A stretch of DNA of 64,000 nt, from NCBI RefSeq assembly GCF_002797435.1, contig NZ_PGEN01000001.1:1858501-1922500 (forward strand), in the 5' to 3' direction. This DNA comes from Sphingomonas koreensis. GTDB taxonomy: Bacteria > Pseudomonadota > Alphaproteobacteria > Sphingomonadales > Sphingomonadaceae. The translations under genes were made by a program, and so were the position numbers. Under the pieces are notes generated by a model. The model made no database searches and had not been told where the DNA came from. It saw only the letters and a program-made list of their open reading frames with translations. Position 1 is the first letter of the stretch. The number at the start of each line of letters is the position of its first letter. Positions 18,525 to 26,395 of the stretch are shown piece by piece.

Positions 18525-19046
18525 TCAGCCCTCCACCGCAGTGTCGATGAGCAGACGCGCTTCGGCTAGCCCGCGCCGACGGTCGCCCTCATCATGATAG
18601 GGCCGCGGGACCGCGTTGAGCCGACCGCCTCCCAGCCGAAACGAAGGCGCGAGGAGCGATGCAACATCGGGAATGAGCCACAGGTCATCTCCTTCGCCAA
18701 GCCACGGAAGGAACGGCCCAAACCAAAGCACCTGGCGCGACGACCAGATTGCAAGGTCAGCGGAAGCCTGTCGCTCGCCATCACGGCTCTTGCGGATGGT
18801 GATCACCATCGCGTCACTGCGGGCCTCCTGCACGGCTCGCGTAACGGGGAATCGTGCGCCGACGCTCGCATTGATGCTGGGCACCAGCAGCAGCTCGGGT
18901 TCGGGAAGGTAAAGGTAATTCCAGAAGCTGGGGGCTAACGATACCTGCGCGTTCTTCTGGATGGTCCATCCCGCGTGCTTCACGAGAGCAAGGCTCGCTC
19001 CGATCACTTCGGCTTCGGACAGCCGTTGGGCATAATTCTGATTCAT
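18525..19046 (-). CDS. Hypothetical protein of the mobile element
   Basis: This 173-residue soluble protein begins MNQNYAQRLSEAEVIGASLALVKHAG. It is rich in Trp and Leu in the middle (SSRQVLWFGPFLPWLGEGDD) and has no motif I recognise. It is the first gene of a short run of three unknown genes downstream of the relaxase on the same strand. A gap of 139 bp separates it from the relaxase stop. Confidence 0.55.
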   Translation of the reverse strand: MNQNYAQRLSEAEVIGASLALVKHAGWTIQKNAQVSLAPSFWNYLYLPEPELLLVPSINASVGARFPVTRAVQEARSDAMVITIRKSRDGERQASADLAIWSSRQVLWFGPFLPWLGEGDDLWLIPDVASLLAPSFRLGGGRLNAVPRPYHDEGDRRRGLAEARLLIDTAVEG

Positions 19047-19185
19047 GTGGTTCTCATTTGGCCCTTTCGCCGTCGACTGCAGACGAGGAGGAGGGCAGGA
19101 AAAATTTCACCTTTCGGCACAGCCGCAGGCAATTCCCAATTCCCTTCGATCCATGATCGTGGCGCCGTAGCGCGCCGGCACGGCC

Positions 19186-20997
19186 CTAACGTTCGGCGCC
19201 GTCCGGACGTTTGGTCGGATATTCAGGGTGTTGCGGGCGCAACACCTGGCATTCCATGGCTTCGGTTGGCGGTTCCATGATGCTGCTCACCGGCAGTGAC
19301 GCCAGCTCGGCCTTATGGCGACGCTCGCGTACCCACCAGTCTGCCCAGAACAGCCGCACACGCTCGATCATCGCAACGAAGTCGGCATCTTGAAGCATCA
19401 AAGCAATCGCGCGTTGCAAATACTCGTCTCGCGCCCCAAAGTCCTTCATGAACAGATCTTGATCCGGCGCGAGCGGCGTATTGCAACCCAGGGTGATCAT
19501 CGTCTCGGCGGTATCGATCGACTGGCGCCGGGCGGCGGCAAATGCGGTCTGAATTTGGTCGTCATCCTCAAAAGGTGCGACCGCGTTGAACAGGTCGCTT
19601 CGGCGATCGAACCGATCCAGTGGTTCCAACCTGTAACGGGGGGCGCCCCCATCTACACTTGGGTCGCCTTGGATGAGTGGCAGATGGCGCTCAGCACCCA
19701 AGCGAGCCACAAGATCGGAGATCGTCTGCATGCGGGCGGGATCTTGGCGATGATCAGGCATCACGTACGGGTAGGTTGGCAACCCATCCGACGGGGCGCG
19801 AGGTCCCTTTGCGATGCTGGCTACCGAGCGGCTCGGGACCTGTCGATCAATCCGAACTCGTTCCTTGCGCGCGAGATGGTTGGCCTCCTGCACGAAGTCT
19901 CGCACAGGCCACGATGCGATGCGTCCGGTCAGGGCAAGCAACCGCGCGAATTCGGATCGCAGGCTGGCCATGTAATCGCGCTCGGCGCGCATGAGCGCGA
20001 GATCGCGTTTCTTGCGTTCGAATGCCTTCTTGCCCGGACCCGATTTACCTTCCGCTTTCGTCATTGCCGGCAGGCCACGCGCGGCTTTGCTCAGGTGCGT
20101 GAAACGCCGTGAATGACCCGCACTGGCCATCGAGCGATTGAGGATCGCCGCGATCTCCTCGCGCATCTGGCCGATGAAGCTGGCATCGTTGAGATCACTA
20201 TGTTTTTCGGCCGAGAAGGCGAAGGCACCCATACCACGCACCTCGATCGGACGCATCGAGAAGAGCAGATGTGCATGGAAGTTACGCTGGTCGCCCTCGG
20301 CGTCCGGTGCATGCAGCACGCCGACGTGACCGAGATCGTGACGGGCAAGGATGGCGCAAATGTCGCGCAGCACCTGTTCGCGCTCGGACGAGGTAAGTTC
20401 GTGAGGCAGGCTGATGACGGCCGACATATAGACCATCGCGTTCGAGCGGTCGTTGCGTTCGAAATCCTCGATCGCTTGGAAGAATCCGGCGAGCAACTCC
20501 GGGTCGTCGCTAATATTGCTGACGAGGCCGCCTTCCGGGATTTCGCGCGCGGCCGCGCGGACAATGTAGCGCAAGCATTTCACGGTTTCGCCAGCACGGA
20601 AGATATGGGCGCGGTTCTGGCGACGCTCGCCGAATCCGCGCGAACGGACCTTGAAGTGGAAGCTGCTCAGCCCGTCGCCGCGCTTCACCGAAGCACGCGT
20701 AAAGGTCAGCCCCAGCAACGCCTCGAACTGCCGGTCGCGGCTCTTCGAGTCGCGACCGGGCAACGGCTGGACAGCCGCACGGATGGTCTTTCGAAACTGC
20801 CGCTCCTGTTCGCGCACTGCGCGACGGATGGCGGCGCCGACCTTGCGGTGATCCGCCTCGGCCTTGAAGCGCGCCTGCATCTGCTCGCGCAACACCCTGG
20901 CGCGCTTTTTCTTCTCCGCCCGTTTTTCAGCGAGCGCGAATGCGATGTCGGCCGACGATACCTCGCGGCCTTTTGAATACCATCGAGGCTTTCCCAT
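19186..20997 (-). CDS. mobL: MobA/MobL-family relaxase
   Basis: This 603-residue conjugative relaxase would nick the origin of transfer and lead the strand into a recipient. The HUH-type metal site is visible as HVGVLHAPDAEGD followed by RNFHAHLLFSMR, the usual three-His motif of MobA/MobL proteins. Ahead of it lies ISLPHELTSSEREQV, also family-typical. The N-terminal 90 residues are very basic and helical. ATG 20997 (MGKPRWYSKG) with AGGA seven bases upstream is preferred over ATG 21045. The region behind its start contains several inverted repeats and is a candidate oriT. No type IV secretion genes are in view, so the element is mobilizable rather than self-transmissible on this evidence. 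Confidence 0.8.
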   Translation of the reverse strand: MGKPRWYSKGREVSSADIAFALAEKRAEKKKRARVLREQMQARFKAEADHRKVGAAIRRAVREQERQFRKTIRAAVQPLPGRDSKSRDRQFEALLGLTFTRASVKRGDGLSSFHFKVRSRGFGERRQNRAHIFRAGETVKCLRYIVRAAAREIPEGGLVSNISDDPELLAGFFQAIEDFERNDRSNAMVYMSAVISLPHELTSSEREQVLRDICAILARHDLGHVGVLHAPDAEGDQRNFHAHLLFSMRPIEVRGMGAFAFSAEKHSDLNDASFIGQMREEIAAILNRSMASAGHSRRFTHLSKAARGLPAMTKAEGKSGPGKKAFERKKRDLALMRAERDYMASLRSEFARLLALTGRIASWPVRDFVQEANHLARKERVRIDRQVPSRSVASIAKGPRAPSDGLPTYPYVMPDHRQDPARMQTISDLVARLGAERHLPLIQGDPSVDGGAPRYRLEPLDRFDRRSDLFNAVAPFEDDDQIQTAFAAARRQSIDTAETMITLGCNTPLAPDQDLFMKDFGARDEYLQRAIALMLQDADFVAMIERVRLFWADWWVRERRHKAELASLPVSSIMEPPTEAMECQVLRPQHPEYPTKRPDGAER

Positions 20998-21026
20998 GCT
21001 GCATCCTGTCCCGCGCGAAGCAAGAG

Positions 21027-21182
21027 AAGTGTGGGCCCGAAGCATTTGAGATCGGCAATCGCCAGATCACAAATACGTTATCGCGCGGCCCACACTTAAC
21101 CCTCTACCTCTCGCTCTAATCTCTGGTGTTGAAGGGGTTTCGTGCCAATCGGACACGAAAATGGGGTTGCGCCCGCAACCCC
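21027..21182. other. Candidate origin of transfer (cluster of three inverted repeats)
   Basis: Three perfect inverted repeats lie within 156 bp upstream of the relaxase gene: AAGTGTGGGCC (21027-21037) with GGCCCACACTT (21088-21098); TTTCGTG (21138-21144) with CACGAAA (21154-21160); and GGGGTTGCG (21163-21171) with CGCAACCCC (21174-21182). Position and structure fit an oriT for a MobA/MobL relaxase. This is inference; no nic consensus is identified. Confidence 0.45.
21163..21182 (-). terminator. Possible rho-independent terminator after the parB-like gene
   Basis: A perfect 9-bp stem (GGGGTTGCG/CGCAACCCC) with a two-base loop lies six bases after the parB stop. Read on the minus strand it is followed by ATTTTC, a short T run. 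It could end parB transcription, form part of the oriT, or both. Confidence 0.4.
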
Positions 21183-21188
21183 CGCCGA

Positions 21189-22226
21189 TCAGTTGACGAA
21201 CAGGCGTACCAGCGCCGCAGTGATGGCGGCGCCAACGGCATCGACCGGAAACTGGTCCACCGCCTCGACCGTGATGATCAGCGCACCGGTAGTCGTGCGT
21301 TTGGCTTCGCCGATGATCTCGCCTTCCTCATCTTCGAGCACGATATCGACGATGCGCGGACCGGCTTCGAGCTTGCGCTCGACGCGCGACGCACGGCGCA
21401 CATCGGCATCAACGTTACCGTCATGCCGATCGATATCATCGTTGTCGTCGTCTTCGTCGCCCAGCTGTTCGCGGACGACCGTCTGCAGGGCGGCGAGCGC
21501 GGCACCCACTGCATCGGCGGTGCCGTCGGCAACCACGCCGGGTTCAGCCGCGACCTCCTCGCCCGACAGAGCAAGAGCCTCGATGCAGCTTTCAAACAAG
21601 GCCGCTGCTGCGATCTTCTCGCCCCGGACCAGCAACTCGGCGAGGTGCCTCGCGAGGATCATGCGCTGCGGCGACGCCCATGCCTTGTTGAACAGGCGAG
21701 CGGGCTCCGCTTCGATCGCGTGCCGATCGGCGACGAGTTCCAAGAATGGTCTCGGAAGCGCGGTGACGTTCCGCGTTCGGCCAACCGTGCTTTTGTTGAG
21801 TTCCAGCTGGCGCGCGATTTCACTGTTCGACATGTCGGCCGCGAGCCGGTCGAACAGCTCGGCGCGTTCCCACTGCGACCAATCCCGCGTACGGGTCTGT
21901 TCGGCTGCGATCATCAGATCGCCGAGCACGAGCTCGCCTTCCATCAGAATCGCAGAAAGGTGCACGTCGTGGCCCTCAAGACGCAGCTGATGAATGGCTG
22001 CGGCACGGCACGCGCCGAAGATGGTGTACAGCTTATCGGGTTCAGGGACCGCGAGCAGGATCGCAGGCACCAACTGGCCCGATGCCAAAATCGATGCCTT
22101 GAGGCCTTCAATGTGTTCCGCAGCGTGCGCAAGATCGCGGCGATTGGCAGGGTGCGGTGTGCAATGCGCGGGGTCGATCTGAATGACTTTCGCTTCTTTG
22201 AAGCGGGTCAGATCATGGTAGGTCAT
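21189..22226 (-). CDS. ParB/RepB-like partition protein
   Basis: This 345-residue protein has the ParB N-terminal domain pattern: IDPAHCTPHPANRRD, an EHIEGLKASILASGQLVP stretch, and the FGACRAAAIHQL motif that corresponds to the ParB CTPase box. A helix-turn-helix (SNSEIARQLELNKSTVGRTR) follows. The C-terminus is acidic (EDDDNDD). It probably binds centromere-like sites and helps keep or regulate the element. No parA is adjacent, so it may be a lone ParB regulator. ATG 22226 has GGAGG about nine bases upstream. It is read towards the candidate oriT and relaxase. Confidence 0.75.
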   Translation of the reverse strand: MTYHDLTRFKEAKVIQIDPAHCTPHPANRRDLAHAAEHIEGLKASILASGQLVPAILLAVPEPDKLYTIFGACRAAAIHQLRLEGHDVHLSAILMEGELVLGDLMIAAEQTRTRDWSQWERAELFDRLAADMSNSEIARQLELNKSTVGRTRNVTALPRPFLELVADRHAIEAEPARLFNKAWASPQRMILARHLAELLVRGEKIAAAALFESCIEALALSGEEVAAEPGVVADGTADAVGAALAALQTVVREQLGDEDDDNDDIDRHDGNVDADVRRASRVERKLEAGPRIVDIVLEDEEGEIIGEAKRTTTGALIITVEAVDQFPVDAVGAAITAALVRLFVN

Positions 22227-22324
22227 GTTGGTCCTCCGTGTTGAGGACCGCTCCACTAGGCAGCACAGCCGAGCCGATTGGAGCATAGCAAGCGCCAGCG
22301 TCGTGCCGGCGTTTGCCTGGAAGC

Positions 22325-22468
22325 TTAATTTCTCTTCTTCGAAAAGCGGCGAAGCAGCTTTTCCTCGGCTAGGCGCCGCTCAGAATTCTTGGCGTGCCGA
22401 GGCAATCCATCGCCGAGATCGCGGATGGCTTCCACCGCTTGATCTTCATCGTGCTTTTGTTGCGTCAT
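22325..22468 (-). CDS. 47-residue ORF upstream of the parB-like gene
   Basis: ATG 22468 follows a strong GAGGAGG site. The peptide is charged and helical (MTQQKHDEDQAVEAIRDLG, ending EEKLLRRFSKKRN). It precedes the parB-like gene by 98 bp on the same strand and diverges from another 47-codon ORF at 22550. No family is recognised. Confidence 0.45.
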   Translation of the reverse strand: MTQQKHDEDQAVEAIRDLGDGLPRHAKNSERRLAEEKLLRRFSKKRN

Positions 22469-22549
22469 GGCTTCCTCCTCGTGGGTTAGCCATTGTTGCA
22501 AGCACGCGAACGGTAATTGGAGCAGAGCAATTGATACCAGGAGACTGAT

Positions 22550-22693
22550 ATGACGAAGAGGAATTTATTCCCAGAGATAATAACGCCTGTTGATAACCGG
22601 ATTGATAGCCTTAGGAAGACTGAGCAAGAACGCCTGAAGCACGCTCAGCTTAGCAGATCCAAAAATTTTAGAGACAATTTCCGAAAGCGTTGA
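22550..22693 (+). CDS. 47-residue ORF, divergent partner
   Basis: ATG 22550 follows GGAG six bases upstream, and 47 codons run to TGA 22691-22693. The peptide is basic (MTKRNLFPEIITPVDNR, ending KNFRDNFRKR) and A+T-richer than its surroundings. Its control region of about 80 bp is shared with the opposite 47-codon ORF. It could be a small DNA-binding or antitoxin-like protein, but nothing proves this. The 270 bp after it hold no convincing gene. Confidence 0.45.
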   Translation: MTKRNLFPEIITPVDNRIDSLRKTEQERLKHAQLSRSKNFRDNFRKR

Positions 22694-22963
22694 CACTTCG
22701 AAGCGAATACTGCCGAGCGGCAAGCTGGCGCGACTTAGTCCGACCGGCTCGGGCCAGCGAGCTTGGTTCAAGAGGAAGACATCTGCTGAACCGGCACGGC
22801 CGCTGTAGGCGCAATCCGCGGAAGCGGACCGGCGGGATTCGGCGCGGCAGGTGAGAGACCCACAACTTCAGGAACTGGGCGGGATGCAGTCGGACAGCTT
22901 GAGATAGCGCGCACTGCCAAAGCTGACCCACCACCTCAGCTTCGGGCAATAGCGATAGCCAAG

Positions 22964-23482
22964 TTATCGGGGACCAGATTGAAAAGCTATGCCGGCAGTT
23001 TTGCGCTCGGTTCCCTCGCTTGAACTAGATGCTTCAGGCACGAGTATCTCAATGCCTTCGAAGCATGTTGGCGGAACAACGCCGAAATAGAGCCACCACG
23101 TTCTAGCCTTGCGAGGAGTCGCGCCTGCAGATTGCTCTAGGATATCTGGATACCCCGGCTCGCAGTGCTTGCGTGACCATGAGCGCCAATGCTTAAGTTT
23201 TGGATCTGATGATGGGATTTTTATCCTGATCCGTGCCTCGCGCTTGTTCGCATAAACTGTTCCGGGCGGGACAATGAAGCCCTTCGACGCCAACAAGGCA
23301 GATTCTTCCGCAGTAACTATGCGTCCTCCCATGTCGAGTCCGTGACCGGAAGGGTCAGGGTCTGTCGTCAGGTTGATTGCGCGTGCAACGCGCGTGTGAC
23401 TAAGCGGCGCCTCGCCTTGCGTCAGACCTTGCTCGAGGATCGATCTTATGGCGCTGCGTGTGGTGTAGTGGTAAAAAATCAT
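22964..23482 (-). CDS. Hypothetical protein with ART-like YHYT start
   Basis: This 172-residue protein starts at ATG 23482 (MIFYHYTTRSAIRSILEQG) with GGGGGAG seven bases upstream; ATG 23503 would add seven residues. The YHYT-x-IL-x-G opening recalls the first strand of ADP-ribosyltransferase-fold enzymes and some toxins, but the later catalytic Glu motif cannot be placed with confidence. It is moderately A+T-rich compared with the chromosome and isolated from its neighbours. It could be an orphan toxin or mobile-element cargo. Confidence 0.5.
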   Translation of the reverse strand: MIFYHYTTRSAIRSILEQGLTQGEAPLSHTRVARAINLTTDPDPSGHGLDMGGRIVTAEESALLASKGFIVPPGTVYANKREARIRIKIPSSDPKLKHWRSWSRKHCEPGYPDILEQSAGATPRKARTWWLYFGVVPPTCFEGIEILVPEASSSSEGTERKTAGIAFQSGPR

Positions 23483-23916
23483 TCGTAGCTCCCCCACATC
23501 CACGTGCAGGTAGATTGCTTTAAATTGAGTTTCCTACTTTGCACGGGACATGGTCGCCGGTCGGCTTTGACGAGGCTGAACGCACGGGCACGATCCACTA
23601 TCGCCAGGCGTGTTCATCTTTGTCCTTGATGGGGCGCCATTCTCCGGATCTCGCAGAAAAGCGCGAGTTTCTGCGAGCCCATAAAGGACTATCTGAGCAC
23701 CGGGGCCGATCGACCGGCAGCAAAGCGCCCCAACTCCGGCCGTTCAGATCGTCCGCTGACGATCCCAAAAACCGCCGTCGTTCAGGGATGACCTGGCAGC
23801 AGCGGCTGGTGGAAATCGAATTGCCATTCTCGGCTGAAGCACATCTCCACGATACGTCGGTTGAATTGCCGCAGCTGAGCTGGCGAAAGTGCAAAACAGA
23901 TGACGTTCGACGAGCC
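23483..23916. other. Intergenic stretch without convincing gene
   Basis: This 434-bp stretch has reading frames on both strands, but none has a good ribosome site or a recognisable protein. It separates the mobile-element genes from the fructan locus and could hide a junction. I see no repeat or RNA. Confidence 0.5.
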
Positions 23917-25080
23917 TCACGCCGAGATCGTCTCCGATATCGTATCCGTGTTGGGGCTCTTCATCAGTGATCCGAGATTTGGCGAGTAGGAAGCGAAAAG
24001 CGGCAGGAGGCCGGCGCCGAGGGCTGGCGCGATCTCACCGTTGCAGCCGCGGAGCAGAGGCGGTTGAAAGAAGTCGCGCGGCGCATCGGCTGCGATCCGA
24101 GCTTCCATTCGTGCAATCAACGCGTCGACGCGCTCCTGCGGGAGCGGGCTGCCCAGGATCACTGCTTCGAGGTCCAGTAGGCTATTGGCGCCGATGATCG
24201 CGAAACTCAGCGCGTCCGCGCAATCATCCAACCAGGCATTGCACATGTCATCGGTGGCTCTCTCCGCCAGGTCGACATCTGCACTGTAGAGAGAAGCACG
24301 GTGGAGCAGCACGTCGGTGCCGCTGCGGCCGCCCGGCACCGGCATAGAGGCCAGCGCGCCGGCATTGCCATTACGCCCTTCGTGCACCTGCCCACCAAGC
24401 ACCAGTCCGCCGCCCACGAACTTGCCGAGGTGGATGTAGAGAAAATCCCGAAATCCTAGCCCTGCGCCGGACAGCAGCTCGGAGAGCGCGCCGGCATTGC
24501 CGTCGTTCTCGAAAAAGAGAGGAACATCGAACGCCGAGCGGAAGCGATCCTCCACGGCGCTTCCGTTCCATTCGTGCGCCTGCGCGCCCGTAATTCCCAG
24601 CTCATCGCGCCATTCGCCTAGGAACCAGGGCATGGCGATGCCGACGCCGAGAAAGCCGTCGCGCTGGGTGTCCGGGAGGCGCCCCAGTTCCGTCGTCATG
24701 AACGCATCAATGTCGCGGATCACGTCCTTGAGAACAGGAAAATCATGTGGCTGCGAGGAACGGACGAGAATCGCGCCGTCGAAGTCCAGCAGCACGCAGG
24801 TCAGCCGGTCGCGGCCGATCTCCGCCCCGACCGTGCAGCCGCTGCCGCCGTTGATCTTGTAGATGATCGAGGGCTGGCCCATTCCGCCGGTACGGCGCCC
24901 TGCGCGGACCAGTCGGCCTGAGTTCTCGAGATCGTCGACAATCCGTACGGCGGCCTGGGGAGAGAGGCCGGTCAACTTCGAGATATCTGCTTTGGAGGCA
25001 CCGTCGAGCCGCCGAATCGTCGAGAGCACAAGACGCTCATTGTAGCGCCTGACGCCGATCGAATTGCTCCCCCGCTGCAT
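23917..25080 (-). CDS. ROK-family transcriptional repressor of the fructan locus
   Basis: This 387-residue protein joins an N-terminal winged helix (RRLDGASKADISKLTGLSPQ, then VRIVDDLENSGRLV) to a ROK sugar-binding domain (GAEIGRDRLTCVLLDFDG; FFENDGNAGALSE; HLGKFVGGGLVLGG). Such proteins repress sugar-use genes until a sugar or sugar phosphate binds. The residues that make ROK kinases active are only partly kept, as is usual in regulators. ATG 25080 has AAAGGCGAG just ahead, whereas ATG 25095 has its AGAGG too close. It diverges from the fructokinase operon; the inverted repeats between them are the probable operator. Confidence 0.85.
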   Translation of the reverse strand: MQRGSNSIGVRRYNERLVLSTIRRLDGASKADISKLTGLSPQAAVRIVDDLENSGRLVRAGRRTGGMGQPSIIYKINGGSGCTVGAEIGRDRLTCVLLDFDGAILVRSSQPHDFPVLKDVIRDIDAFMTTELGRLPDTQRDGFLGVGIAMPWFLGEWRDELGITGAQAHEWNGSAVEDRFRSAFDVPLFFENDGNAGALSELLSGAGLGFRDFLYIHLGKFVGGGLVLGGQVHEGRNGNAGALASMPVPGGRSGTDVLLHRASLYSADVDLAERATDDMCNAWLDDCADALSFAIIGANSLLDLEAVILGSPLPQERVDALIARMEARIAADAPRDFFQPPLLRGCNGEIAPALGAGLLPLFASYSPNLGSLMKSPNTDTISETISA

Positions 25081-25193
25081 GCTCGCCTTTCGCATCCTCT
25101 AGATCAACCTGCAGCGCATCTACAGCCACTTCGCTGATTTTGAACGGTTTTCCGCTCTCAAAACCGCCGGTTTATCGGGCAGCTAGCGCTTGC

Positions 25194-25221
25194 TTGACAG
25201 GCTAAATCACTTCTGTAGATT
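25194..25221 (+). promoter_or_regulatory. Predicted sigma-70 promoter of the fructan operon
   Basis: TTGACA (25194-25199), a perfect -35 box, is followed after 16 bases by TAGATT (25216-25221), a fair -10 box. It reads towards the fructokinase gene and leaves a leader of about 190 bases. Confidence 0.6.
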
Positions 25222-25286
25222 TAGCAAATCACATCGATAGATTTAGGCTGCCAGGCCACCCAGGATACGGCGGGCAATGCTAAATC
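25201..25286. promoter_or_regulatory. Probable ROK repressor operator sites
   Basis: GCTAAATC (25201-25208) and GATTTAGC (25218-25225) form a perfect inverted repeat with a nine-base spacer lying across the -35/-10 spacer and the -10 box. Two more half-sites, GATTTAG at 25240-25246 and GCTAAATC at 25279-25286, lie downstream. Four copies of one heptamer within 86 bp at a divergent promoter are strong evidence for an operator; the link to the ROK protein is inference. Confidence 0.65.
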
Positions 25287-25420
25287 GCTGATGGATTGGT
25301 CTGACGGAGCGTGAACGCACGCCCGAATATGGGGAGAGGTATGGCCGGGTATTCCGTCATCGAGCTGTTTGCGCGTCCCGCGGAGCAATGCCGCTGGATT
25401 CCTTCGGGCAGGCGGGCCTG

Positions 25421-26395
25421 ATGGGTGACGAACCTCTCCTGCTTGGTGCGGTCGAGGCCGGCGGCACCAAGTTCCTCTGCGGTATCGCCGATCGCACCGG
25501 CAGTGTGTTGGCGCAGACCCGCATCCCGACCACCACGCCCGCGGAAACATTGGATGCCGCGACGGCCTTCTTCGCCGAACATGTCGCGCGTCACGGGCCG
25601 CTCTCGGCCTTCTCGGTCGGCAGCTTCGGGCCGCTCTCGCTCGATCCGATCGCGCCCGACTATGGCTCTATCACTTCGACACCTAAACCCGGCTGGCAGG
25701 ACGTCGACCTGCTCGGCTATTTCCGCCAGATGATCGATGCTCCGATGGCGCTCGACACCGACGTCAACTGCGCAGCGGTGGGCGAGCGGCTGTTCGGCAG
25801 CGGACGCGGGCTCGACACCTTCTGCTACGTCACCGTCGGCACGGGCATCGGCGTAGGCCTGCTGGTCGGCGGCGCGCCGCACGGCGGCGCCAATCACCCG
25901 GAGGCCGGGCATATTCGCTTGCCGCGCGCGCCGGGCGATCATGACTTTGCGGGTATCTGCCCGTTTCACGGCGACTGCCTGGAAGGACTTGCTTGCGGCC
26001 CGGCGATGAAGGCGCGCTGGGGCGCCGCCGCCGAGACGCTGCCCGGTGATCATCCGGCCTGGGACATCGAGGCCGACTATCTCGCCGGACTCTGCGCGAC
26101 GCTCACCTATATCGTCCGGCCCGACCGCATCATCTTGGGCGGGGGAGTCATGGAATCGCATCTCATGCATGCTCGCGTGCGCCGCACGCTGGTGGCCAAG
26201 CTCGCCGGCTACGACGCCAGCATGCGCAGCCTCGACATGGACGAATATGTCGTTCCGCCAACGGCCGGACCCTCGGCGGGCCTCACCGGCGCCTTCGCCC
26301 TCGCATACCGCATCGTCACCCGCCAGTGGCCGATGCACTGGGCAGCCACGGGCTCGCTCATCGCCCCTTCGATCACGGAGTTCGCAAATGCATAG
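25421..26395 (+). CDS. Fructokinase, ROK family
   Basis: This 324-residue sugar kinase turns fructose released from sucrose or fructan into fructose 6-phosphate in the cytoplasm. Visible are GAVEAGGTKFLCGI (phosphate-binding loop), ALDTDVNCAAVGE with the catalytic Asp, GTGIGVGLLVGG, and a zinc site (GHIRLPR, then CPFHGDCLEGLACGPA). ATG 25421 (MGDEPLLLG) has an AGGCGGG site; ATG 25388 has GGAG too close. The stop overlaps the start of the transporter gene by eight bases, so they are coupled. The promoter and operators lie upstream. Confidence 0.85.
   Translation: MGDEPLLLGAVEAGGTKFLCGIADRTGSVLAQTRIPTTTPAETLDAATAFFAEHVARHGPLSAFSVGSFGPLSLDPIAPDYGSITSTPKPGWQDVDLLGYFRQMIDAPMALDTDVNCAAVGERLFGSGRGLDTFCYVTVGTGIGVGLLVGGAPHGGANHPEAGHIRLPRAPGDHDFAGICPFHGDCLEGLACGPAMKARWGAAAETLPGDHPAWDIEADYLAGLCATLTYIVRPDRIILGGGVMESHLMHARVRRTLVAKLAGYDASMRSLDMDEYVVPPTAGPSAGLTGAFALAYRIVTRQWPMHWAATGSLIAPSITEFANA

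Noticed and set aside
23539..23970. A 143-codon open frame on the plus strand
   Set aside because: It begins with TTG, lacks a ribosome site, overlaps the end of the ROK gene and shows no protein-like pattern.
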